This document shows, one piece after another, positions 1-5,939 of a stretch of DNA of 5,939 nt (positions are counted from its first letter, which is position 1; each line of letters opens with the position of its first letter). This stretch comes from Akkermansiaceae bacterium UBA5020 (GTDB lineage: Bacteria > Verrucomicrobiota > Verrucomicrobiia > Verrucomicrobiales > DEV007), in contig DGXY01000064.1 in assembly GCA_002396885.1 (NCBI GenBank), positions 13,967 through 19,905 on the forward strand. The letters are read 5' to 3'. The notes beneath the pieces were generated by a model, which saw nothing but the letters and a program-made list of their open reading frames with translations, was not told where the DNA came from and searched no databases. Both the position numbers and the translations under genes were made by a program.

Positions 1-127
1 GTGGAGTGGTGGAGTGGTGGAGGGTGGAGCAGTGGAGTAGTGGAGTAGTGGAGTAGTGGAGTAGTGGAGTAGTGGAGTAGTGGAGTAGTGGAGTGGTGGA
101 GTGGTGGAGTGGTGGAGTGGTGGAGCC
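1..127 (+). repeat. Octamer tandem array, GTGGAGTA / GTGGAGTG units
   Basis: About sixteen head-to-tail units of 8 bases. Two GTGGAGTG units come first, at 1-16. One degenerate unit follows at 17-24 and a 7-base unit at 25-31. Seven perfect GTGGAGTA units occupy 32-87, four GTGGAGTG units 88-119, and the last unit, ending GCC, lies at 120-127. The blocks of identical variants suggest expansion by slippage or unequal recombination. Because the unit length is not a multiple of three, the array is unlikely to code for protein. It begins at the first base of the window, so its true length is unknown. It lies just past the 3' end of the minus-strand four-helix-bundle gene, so a transcript of that gene would read into it as TACTCCAC units. 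Confidence 0.95.
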
Positions 128-150
128 ATTACTCCATTTCTCCATTACCA
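126..150 (+). repeat. Inverted octamer units at the inner end of the array
   Basis: Directly after the GTGGAGTR array the sequence switches to units of the opposite polarity: CCATTACTCCATT, then TCTCCATTACCAC. The 13-base stretch CCATTACTCCATT at 126-138 recurs exactly at 648-660 and 656-668, on the other side of the four-helix-bundle gene. The polarity switch creates local inverted repeats, for example GGTGGAGC at 119-126 against GCTCCACC at 163-170, which straddle that gene's stop codon. This has no T-tract and does not look like an ordinary rho-independent terminator. Confidence 0.85.
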
Positions 151-152
151 CT

Positions 153-644
153 CTAATCCCCTGCTCCACCCACGAATAATCTCAGGTCGTGTGCGATTGC
201 GCGATCCTCGTCATTCTCGGTCGGGCCTTCTCGGACGACGAGGCTTTCCATCCAATCATTGGCATCCCGCTTGCGTTCCAGTGCCTCCACGAGCTTCAGG
301 AGACGGTTCTCCAGTCGGAAAATCAGAGCGTCGAGTTGTTCAAAGGTTTTCTGTTCGATCTGATGATTCTCCGCGTAGGCGATGAAACCAGAGAGCGTTT
401 CCCCCAGCGATCCTAGGGCGAAATTGAGAAACTGGAGATACTCGCGGACCGAGCGACGGCAGTAGCCTTCCGCGATGTTACGATGCACGGAATCGCTGGA
501 GGCAAGGGACTGCGACGCCAACTTCTTCAATTCGAATGGCCACCCGCGAACCGCGCCCCAAGACAGTCCATACAGCTCGATTGCATCCTGCCAGACCAGC
601 AACTGCTGGTATCCGCGGTTCTTATTTCGTCGCTCAACACCCAT
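153..644 (-). CDS. Four-helix-bundle protein (23S rRNA IVS / bAvd-like superfamily)
   Basis: This encodes a 163-residue cytoplasmic protein with no signal peptide or membrane segment. It fits the four-helix-bundle family known from open reading frames in 23S rRNA intervening sequences and from the bAvd accessory protein of diversity-generating retroelements. The visible signature is an N-terminal 'LLVWQDAIELY' helix (about residues 15-25), then 'NIAEGYCRRS' (56-65), 'REYLQFLNFALGSLGE' (67-82) and a fourth helix around 97-124. Family members tend to be shorter; here a charged tail of about 40 residues (123-163) extends past the bundle. The start at 644 is favoured because upstream in-frame sequence closes at once with TAA inside the repeat. 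The gene lies 37 bases after the cytochrome c gene on the same strand, so co-transcription is possible. No 23S rRNA, reverse transcriptase or variable repeat is present, so it is neither an rRNA insert nor a recognisable retroelement here. Members may bind nucleic acid; the role of this one is unknown. Confidence 0.9.
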   Translation of the reverse strand: MGVERRNKNRGYQQLLVWQDAIELYGLSWGAVRGWPFELKKLASQSLASSDSVHRNIAEGYCRRSVREYLQFLNFALGSLGETLSGFIAYAENHQIEQKTFEQLDALIFRLENRLLKLVEALERKRDANDWMESLVVREGPTENDEDRAIAHDLRLFVGGAGD

Positions 645-668
645 ACTCCATTACTCCATTACTCCATT
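641..668 (-). repeat. Octamer units (ATGGAGTA) forming the leader of the four-helix-bundle gene
   Basis: Read on the minus strand, three ATGGAGT(A) units run into the start codon. ATG triplets begin at 667, 659, 651 and 644, spaced 8, 8 and 7 bases. Each unit carries both GGAG, a possible ribosome-binding core, and an ATG. The GGAG core of the unit starting at 659 lies about 9 bases before the chosen ATG at 644, whereas that of the unit starting at 651 is only one base away and too close to serve. The ATGs at 667 and 659 each open ATG-GAG-TAA mini-frames, and the ATG at 651 closes after five codons. The units match the family at 126-150 in the same orientation and the 1-127 array in the opposite one. 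Confidence 0.85.
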
Positions 669-681
669 CCCCCCTACTCGA

Positions 682-3138
682 TCACCGCTTCCGCATCAGA
701 TCCGACATCGCCACAGCCCGCACGGTGTCCCTGACACGGTAGCCGCTCTTCTTCGCTTCGGCGGCGATGGCGTTGAGATCTTCTTCGTCGTCGATCGTGA
801 GGACACGGCGCAAGGCATAGGTGCAGAGGTGTTCGATGAAAGCCCGCGCCACGGTGTCGCGGTCCTCGAGGAGGAGCCGTTTGAAATCGTTGGCATCCTT
901 GAAGGCCCGGCCGTCGGGCAGCTTGCCGGAGGGATTCACCATGGGATCCGCGCCGGTTCCCGCGGCGACCTTCTCATGGGTGCGCCACTGTCCGATCGCA
1001 TCGTAGTTGTCCCAGGCGAGGCCGAGCGGGTCGATCCTCGCGTGGCAGGCGGCACAGTTGGCGTCGTTGGCATGCGCCTCCAGCTTTTCGCGGAGCGTCG
1101 CCTTGGGACTCTTCGGAGGATTGGGCTCGATCGCGGGCACGTTCGCGGGCGGAGGTGGCGGCGTTTTCCCAAGGATCACTTCGCTGAGCCAGACGCCGCG
1201 ATGGACGGGCCGGTGGCGCGTGCCGTCCGAGGTCAGTCCGAGCACCGCGCCCATCGTGAGGAGACCGCCACGCTCATCCACGGCTTTGAGCGAGACGCGC
1301 TCGAAGCCACCCGACTTGGACTCGGGCAGTCCATAAAACTCGCTGAGCCGAGCATTGGCCACGGTCCAATCGGACTGGATGAAGCTGTCGATTGGGAGGT
1401 TGTTGGCAAACATCTCGCGGAAAAACTCCACCGGCTCGGCGCGCATGCTGTCCTCCAGCCACGCGTCGTAGTTCGGATAGAGCTTCTTGTCCGGCGGGAA
1501 CATGCCGACGCGGTGCAGTTGCAGCCATTGGCGCGAGAAATCGTCGATGAAGCGGCTGGTTTTGGTGTCTGTCAGGATGCGATCCACCTCCTTGGCGAGC
1601 CCTTCGTCCTTCAGCGACTCCCCCTTGGCCGCCGCAAAGAGCGCCTCGTCGGGCATCGAGCTCCAGAGGAAATACGAGAGACGCGAGGCGAGCTCCGAAT
1701 CGGTAAGCCGCCCACGGGCCGCCGGTTCGCCTTCGACGAGGTAGATGAAATGACGGGAGGTCAACACCCCCTGCAGGGCCACACGATAGGCATCGGCCAG
1801 TTTCTCGCCCGCCTCCCGCTCGTCGCGGTAGGATTGCAGATACTGCTCGAGTTCCTCCGGTTTCACCGACCGCCTCCAGGCGCGTTCGGCGAAGCGTTTC
1901 AATTGCTCCGCGACCACCTCGGGAGTCGCGTCGTCCGGTGGCACCACCCCCTGCCGCTTTGCCTTTTCCGCGTCCGAGACAAGCGGCCCCTCCCATTCGA
2001 TCCAGTCGAGGAGCACCGTGGAGAAAAGCCCCTTGCCCTGGTCGTCGAACATCTGCGGGGCGTTCGGATTGAGCAGCACGGTCTCGCTGCTGTGGGTGAA
2101 AAGGTGTCCACCCCGGCTGGCCAGCGCATTGCGGAAGGCCGCGCCCTGTCTTCGATCCACCACATCCGTGGACACGACGCAGAAGTCCAGCGTCGCAGGC
2201 ATCTCCAGGAACACCTCGAACTCGTAGACTTGAGGTTCGTCCTCCGGAGCGGTGAGATCGAACTCGATGAGTCCGTCCACTGTCTCCTCGCCCGTTCGCT
2301 TCCCAATGCTGAGGTGGGCCGGCTGCCCGCCGGGCGGACGGATCCCGCTGGCCTGGAGACGGACTTTGTAGAGCCCGCTGTGCTCTGGGCCCGTCTTCCC
2401 GAACCAGTTGGCCGAAAGCGCGTTCTGAACGTTCCCCGGATAGAGGAGATACCGCAGCGGTCGCTTGATGCCGAAACGATCCAGAATCGCCTGCTGCTCC
2501 TTGCCGCCGCCGTAACGCAGATCGACGGCCGTCTTGCGGACTTTTCGAGCCTCGCCGGATTCAAGAGGAAAGGCGCGGTCGAGCACCAGTTCCGCGGCGC
2601 GGAAATAGCGGTCGACGTGCGAGGGAGAAAGCGTGAGCTCCGAGCCGATCCGCTCGAAGCCATGCCAGAGCGAATCTTCATTCAGCTCGCCCGGCTTGGT
2701 GGGATCGTAGCGGACTCCGAGGAGGTCGTAGATCGTGTTCTGATACTCCTTCCGGCTCAGCCGATAATGCGTCACCGCCGGCCGCGCCGCCATCCGCGCC
2801 GCGCGCCCTTCCTTGATCCGGGCATCGAGGCTCGTGACCAGAGACTCGATCTCCTCCTGGGTCGGTTGCTTCTCTTTTTCCGGTGGCATTTCGCCGGAAT
2901 TGACCTGCTCGATCACCTCCGCCCAGAGATGCGCGTCGGCCCCCAGCTTGAAATCGCGCGAAAGTTGATCGATCCGCAGATCCCCCTTTTCCTTCTCCGG
3001 CCCATGGCACCTCAGGCAATGCGTCTGCAGGAACGCCTCAAACGGCTCCTCGGCCGAGACGGACCCGGCCAGCGCAAAGAAAACGAGCCAGATGCCGCAC
3101 CGGACGGCGGAAAGCAAAGTCGGAAACGGCAGGTTCAT
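682..3138 (-). CDS. Secreted DUF1592-family cytochrome c domain protein
   Basis: This encodes 818 residues with the domain order typical of planctomycete/verrucomicrobial surface cytochrome proteins. An N-terminal signal peptide is likely cleaved near A29 (VSA|EE). A planctomycete-type cytochrome c domain follows, with heme motif CLRCH at 41-45 and 'SGEMPP' at 81-86, whose Met84 is a candidate distal ligand. Then come a DUF1587-like segment ('YRLSRKEYQNTIYDLLGV', about 125-142), a beta-rich middle, DUF1595-like helices (about 405-470), DUF1592 ('LTDSELASRLSYFLWSSMPD', from 478), DUF1588 ('HRPVHRGVWL', then a proline run and CAACH at 695-699 followed by 'DPLGLAWDNYDAIGQWR') and a C-terminal DUF1585 of about 75 residues. 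An in-frame ATG at 3237 would add 33 residues before the signal peptide, so 3138 is preferred; no Shine-Dalgarno is visible at either. A periplasmic or surface redox role is inferred. The substrate is unknown, although the family is often discussed in polysaccharide degradation contexts. The usual DUF1552 partner is not next to it here. Confidence 0.93.
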   Translation of the reverse strand: MNLPFPTLLSAVRCGIWLVFFALAGSVSAEEPFEAFLQTHCLRCHGPEKEKGDLRIDQLSRDFKLGADAHLWAEVIEQVNSGEMPPEKEKQPTQEEIESLVTSLDARIKEGRAARMAARPAVTHYRLSRKEYQNTIYDLLGVRYDPTKPGELNEDSLWHGFERIGSELTLSPSHVDRYFRAAELVLDRAFPLESGEARKVRKTAVDLRYGGGKEQQAILDRFGIKRPLRYLLYPGNVQNALSANWFGKTGPEHSGLYKVRLQASGIRPPGGQPAHLSIGKRTGEETVDGLIEFDLTAPEDEPQVYEFEVFLEMPATLDFCVVSTDVVDRRQGAAFRNALASRGGHLFTHSSETVLLNPNAPQMFDDQGKGLFSTVLLDWIEWEGPLVSDAEKAKRQGVVPPDDATPEVVAEQLKRFAERAWRRSVKPEELEQYLQSYRDEREAGEKLADAYRVALQGVLTSRHFIYLVEGEPAARGRLTDSELASRLSYFLWSSMPDEALFAAAKGESLKDEGLAKEVDRILTDTKTSRFIDDFSRQWLQLHRVGMFPPDKKLYPNYDAWLEDSMRAEPVEFFREMFANNLPIDSFIQSDWTVANARLSEFYGLPESKSGGFERVSLKAVDERGGLLTMGAVLGLTSDGTRHRPVHRGVWLSEVILGKTPPPPPANVPAIEPNPPKSPKATLREKLEAHANDANCAACHARIDPLGLAWDNYDAIGQWRTHEKVAAGTGADPMVNPSGKLPDGRAFKDANDFKRLLLEDRDTVARAFIEHLCTYALRRVLTIDDEEDLNAIAAEAKKSGYRVRDTVRAVAMSDLMRKR

Positions 3139-3376
3139 TTCGTGGGAGTAACCAAGCGGTGTCGCTCCTGACGACGACTTGTCCGAATGGAAAATCGGGG
3201 CATCGCAGGAAATCGAACCTTGGAACGATTTCTCCACGATTGAATTTCACGCAAACCCACCCACCCTACGCATTTGCGGAGACGGAGGGGGAAGACAGTC
3301 ACGCCGGAACGATTTTCCCCACGATCGCCGCAGATTTGCCTCCCCAAAGGCCGCGGGCTTCCATTACGCTCCCCCC
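3139..3376. promoter_or_regulatory. Divergent intergenic control region
   Basis: These 238 bases separate the starts of the minus-strand cytochrome c gene and the plus-strand aminopeptidase gene, so promoters for both should lie here. I found no pair of -35/-10 boxes at good spacing and no Shine-Dalgarno before either start. The 15 bases before the aminopeptidase ATG are pyrimidine-rich (ending CTCCCCCC). The region contains the near-identical direct repeat annotated separately, and nothing in it resembles a structured RNA. Confidence 0.5.
3222..3325 (+). repeat. Near-identical 19/20-base direct repeat between divergent genes
   Basis: GGAACGATTTCTCCACGAT at 3222-3240 and GGAACGATTTTCCCCACGAT at 3306-3325 share the ends GGAACGATTT and CCACGAT and differ only by one base change and one inserted base. 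Their starts are 84 bases apart, about eight helical turns, and both lie in the shared upstream region of two divergent genes. The copies could be binding sites for a regulator acting on one or both genes, or the remains of a small duplication. Neither copy is itself a clear palindrome. Confidence 0.6.
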
Positions 3377-5939
3377 ATGCGCCGATTTCTGCTCTTTCTC
3401 TGTCTCCTCCCCGTCCCGATGCGTGCCGAATGGCATGCCCACGCCGGCTGGGAAACCTGCGCTTGCAAGGGACGCCTCCTCCGATCCTTCCCCCTCGACC
3501 CCGACGCCGACCATGCGGGCAACGGCCGCAAGTATGCGCGCGATCGCGAGATCGACGTGAAACACGTCCGACTCGAGCTCGACCCCGACTTCACCCACCG
3601 TCGCCTCGCCGGCAAGGCGACCCTCACCTTCGCCCCCATCGCGAAGCCCTTGACGCAACTGCGGCTCGACGCGGTCGACCTCGCCGTGAGCGCGGTCGAC
3701 TCGTCGGCGGCACTCAAGGACTGGGACGTCGGCAAAACCGCGATCACCCTGACATTCACCCAACCCATCGCCCCCGGCACCGAGGCCACCGTGACCGTCA
3801 CCTACACCGCCGAGCCGCAGGAGGGCTGGTTCTACCGCACCGAGGCGATGGGTTATCCCAAGGGCGACGACCATTTCTGGACGCAGGGCGAACCGGAGCG
3901 CCACCGCCATTGGTTCCCTGGCTACGACTATCCGAACGAGCGGTTCACCAGCGAAGTGATCTGCCGCGTCCCGCAGGGCATGACGGTGCTCTCCAACGGT
4001 CGCCTTGTCGAAGAGAGTGCGGCCGGGGACAAGACCCTCTTTCATTGGAAGCAAGAGCAGGAGCACGTGAACTACCTCATCTCCGTGGTCGGGGGGCATT
4101 TCCAAAAGCTCGAGGACAAACACGGCGACCTGCCACTCGCCTTTCTCACGCCGCCCTCCGAGTTCGCGGTGGCGGAAAATTCCTTCCGCGACACCGCCGC
4201 GATCCTCGCTTTCTTCGACAAAGAGATCGGCGTGAAATATCCCTGGCCCAAATACTACAGCGTCTGTGTCGCCGACTTCATCGCCGGCGGCATGGAAAAC
4301 ACGAGCGTCACCACCCTAACCACGGGCACACTCTTTTCCGCTGACTCGGAAAATCTCCGCACCTCGCACCGTCTCGACGCGCACGAGGCGGCGCACCAGT
4401 GGTTCGGCAATCTTGTCACCTGCAAGGATTGGTCGCAGCTCTGGCTCAACGAGGGTTTCGCGACCTACTACACGCACCTCTACGACGCGAAGAAATCCGG
4501 CGGGGACGAGATGCGTTATCAGTTGCTGGAAGACGCGCGTCGAATCCTCTCGAATCCTGACGAAAAACCCATCGTCTGGCGCGGCTACGCGGATCCGATG
4601 GAGCAGTTCGATTACCGAGCCTATCCGAAAGGCGCATGGGTGCTCCACATGCTGCGGAGTCAGGCCGGGCCTGAGGTCTACCGCGAGGCCATCCGCACCT
4701 ATCTCGAGCGACATCGCAATGGAAACGTCGAGACGCACGACTTGCTCGGCGTCTTTGAAGAGTTGACGGGACGCTCGTGGGATGAATTTTTCGATCAGTG
4801 GGTCTTCCACGGCGGCGAACCGGCCCTGACGATCGATTACGCGTGGGACGAGCTGCGCGGACAGGCCAAGCTGACCGTGCGGCAGACCCAGAAGACGAGC
4901 GAGAAGGTGTTGCTCTTCGACTTTCCCCTGCCGGTCCGTTTCATCGACGAGGAAGGAAAGCAGCACGACTTTTCCGTGCGCATCCACGAGGCGACCGAGG
5001 ATTTCTACTTCACCCTGCCGAAGAAGCCGAAACTCGTGCGGATCGACCCTGAGGTGACGGTGCTCGCGGCGATCGAGTTCACCCCGCCGAATCCCCTCCT
5101 CCACGCCCAGCTCGAGAACGGCGGCGACGCGATCGGACGCCTCCTCGCCGCGACGGCCCTCGGTGGGCGGAAGGATCAGGACAGCCTTGACCGTCTCAAG
5201 AGCCTGCTGAAATCCGACCCCTTCTACGCCGTCCGCATCGAGGCGGCCAAGGCCCTGACCAAAACCCAAACGCACGAGGCTCTCGAGATCCTCGCCGGTG
5301 GGCTCGATCAGACCGACGCCCGCGTCCGTCAGGAGGTCGTCGCCGGTCTCTCGCGCTATTATTCCGAGTCCGCCTTCGCCGCCCTGCGCGAACGGGTGAC
5401 GAAGGAGAAGAATCCCGACATCCTCGCCGATGCCTTCGGGGCGATGGGCAAATATCCCCGCGAAGAGATGGGGCCGCTCCTCCTCGCCACGCTGGAGCGC
5501 GAGAGCTATCGGCACCGCCTCGCCTCGGCCGCGATCGGCGCAATGCGTTCCTCGCCCGATCCGGGTTTTGCGTTGCCCTTGCGCGAACATCTCGCCGCGA
5601 ACGAGACCCGCTTCCCGACGAACGACTTCGGCCGCGCCCTCGAGACCCTCGGCGAACTCGCCAAAACACAGGAACCGGCGACACGTGAAACGACCCGGCA
5701 GTTTCTTCTCGCTTATTTGGAGCATCCCAAGGAAGGGATCCGACGCGCCGCCCTCGCCGCGCTTGGCGGCCTCGGCGACACGCGTTCGCTCGCGGCCCTG
5801 CGGACTTTCGCCGAGGCGGGCGATCCCGATCGTCCCGAAGCGAAGGCGGCCACCGAAGCGATCAAAAAGTTAAGCGGGGAAAAACCACAGGCGGCCGAAG
5901 TCGGCGATCTCCGCCGCGAGGTCCTCGAGCTGCAAGGGG
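3377..5939 (+). CDS. Secreted M1 family aminopeptidase with HEAT-like C-terminal region (3' end outside window)
   Basis: The frame is open for 854 codons and has no stop before the window ends. A short signal peptide (MRRFLLFLCLLPVPMRA, probable cleavage after A17) suggests export. The M1 N-terminal beta domain starts near residue 59 and holds 'QGEPERHRHWFPGYDYPNER' at 170-189, the usual substrate-pocket region. The exopeptidase motif is GGMEN at 304-308, a variant of GAMEN. The zinc site HEAAH is at 336-340, with the third ligand E359 in 'WLNEGF', giving the exact HEXXH-X18-E spacing. Y416 in 'AYPKGAWVLHMLR' is the likely transition-state tyrosine. From about 575 to 845 the chain becomes paired amphipathic helices resembling HEAT repeats, and the last visible residues (LRREVLELQ) look like the beginning of a coiled coil. 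Expected activity is zinc-dependent removal of N-terminal residues from peptides in the periplasm or outside the cell. Substrate preference cannot be read from the sequence. The start at 3377 is chosen for the signal peptide; no Shine-Dalgarno is visible. Confidence 0.94.
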   Translation, partial: MRRFLLFLCLLPVPMRAEWHAHAGWETCACKGRLLRSFPLDPDADHAGNGRKYARDREIDVKHVRLELDPDFTHRRLAGKATLTFAPIAKPLTQLRLDAVDLAVSAVDSSAALKDWDVGKTAITLTFTQPIAPGTEATVTVTYTAEPQEGWFYRTEAMGYPKGDDHFWTQGEPERHRHWFPGYDYPNERFTSEVICRVPQGMTVLSNGRLVEESAAGDKTLFHWKQEQEHVNYLISVVGGHFQKLEDKHGDLPLAFLTPPSEFAVAENSFRDTAAILAFFDKEIGVKYPWPKYYSVCVADFIAGGMENTSVTTLTTGTLFSADSENLRTSHRLDAHEAAHQWFGNLVTCKDWSQLWLNEGFATYYTHLYDAKKSGGDEMRYQLLEDARRILSNPDEKPIVWRGYADPMEQFDYRAYPKGAWVLHMLRSQAGPEVYREAIRTYLERHRNGNVETHDLLGVFEELTGRSWDEFFDQWVFHGGEPALTIDYAWDELRGQAKLTVRQTQKTSEKVLLFDFPLPVRFIDEEGKQHDFSVRIHEATEDFYFTLPKKPKLVRIDPEVTVLAAIEFTPPNPLLHAQLENGGDAIGRLLAATALGGRKDQDSLDRLKSLLKSDPFYAVRIEAAKALTKTQTHEALEILAGGLDQTDARVRQEVVAGLSRYYSESAFAALRERVTKEKNPDILADAFGAMGKYPREEMGPLLLATLERESYRHRLASAAIGAMRSSPDPGFALPLREHLAANETRFPTNDFGRALETLGELAKTQEPATRETTRQFLLAYLEHPKEGIRRAALAALGGLGDTRSLAALRTFAEAGDPDRPEAKAATEAIKKLSGEKPQAAEVGDLRREVLELQG

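Noticed and set aside
1..150. CRISPR array
   Set aside because: The 8-base units are contiguous with no spacers, far shorter than CRISPR repeats, and no cas genes are present.
119..170. Rho-independent terminator for the four-helix-bundle gene
   Set aside because: The 8-base inverted repeat has a 36-base loop, spans the stop codon and is not followed by a T-tract on the minus strand.
153..644. Diversity-generating retroelement or 23S rRNA intervening sequence
   Set aside because: The protein family fits both settings, but the window has no reverse transcriptase, no template/variable repeat pair and no rRNA sequence.
475..3171. Very long plus-strand open frame (898 codons) opposite the cytochrome c gene
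   Set aside because: It mirrors the minus-strand gene, which has recognisable heme motifs, DUF domains and a signal peptide. The plus-strand translation has no recognisable domain and is Arg/Pro/His-rich, as expected of an antisense shadow in GC-rich DNA. It also runs through the octamer repeats and into the four-helix-bundle gene.
3139..3237. N-terminal extension of the cytochrome c protein from the ATG at 3237
   Set aside because: It would bury the clear signal peptide 33 residues inside the protein and has no ribosome-binding signal of its own.
3240..3272. Sigma-70-like promoter (TTGAAT with TACGCA)
   Set aside because: The boxes are 21 bases apart, outside the usual 16-18, and the -10 match is weak.
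3274..4344. Plus-strand open frame of 356 codons overlapping the aminopeptidase start
   Set aside because: It is out of frame with the M1 catalytic domain and its translation is Arg/Pro-rich low complexity. The frame beginning at 3377 has a signal peptide and M1 motifs.
4316..5725. Minus-strand open frame of 469 codons opposite the aminopeptidase gene
   Set aside because: Antisense shadow. The plus strand encodes an intact M1 enzyme with exact HEXXH-X18-E spacing over the same interval.

Overview
The window looks like chromosomal DNA from a GC-rich bacterium of the Planctomycetota-Verrucomicrobiota-Chlamydiota (PVC) group, most likely Verrucomicrobiota. Three things point there: a secreted cytochrome c protein of the DUF1587/DUF1595/DUF1592/DUF1588/DUF1585 family, which is heavily expanded in Planctomycetes and Verrucomicrobia; a secreted M1 metallopeptidase with a C-terminal HEAT-like helical region; and no clear Shine-Dalgarno sequence before either large gene. 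The lineage is inferred from gene families only, since no rRNA or other marker gene is present.

Layout from left to right. Positions 1-127 hold an array of 8-base units (GTGGAGTA and GTGGAGTG), which the window edge may cut. Positions 126-150 hold a few related units in the opposite orientation (TACTCCAT type). Positions 153-644 (minus strand) encode a four-helix-bundle protein of the 23S rRNA intervening-sequence/bAvd-like superfamily. Positions 641-668 hold three more TACTCCAT-type units, which overlap that gene's start codon. Positions 682-3138 (minus) encode the secreted DUF1592-type cytochrome c protein. Positions 3139-3376 are a divergent intergenic region with a near-perfect 19/20-base direct repeat. 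From 3377 to the right edge (plus strand) runs an M1 family aminopeptidase gene that is open at its 3' end.

The two large genes are divergently transcribed and both encode predicted exported proteins, so they may share a control region, but nothing in the sequence links them in one pathway. The four-helix-bundle gene lies 37 bases downstream of the cytochrome c gene on the same strand. It is bracketed on both sides by the same 8-base repeat family, with a 13-base direct repeat (CCATTACTCCATT) on each side. This repeat-bracketed small gene is the most unusual structure here. It resembles an inserted cassette placed where the usual DUF1552 partner of DUF1592 genes would be expected.

No tRNA, rRNA, CRISPR array, transposase or convincing rho-independent terminator was seen.
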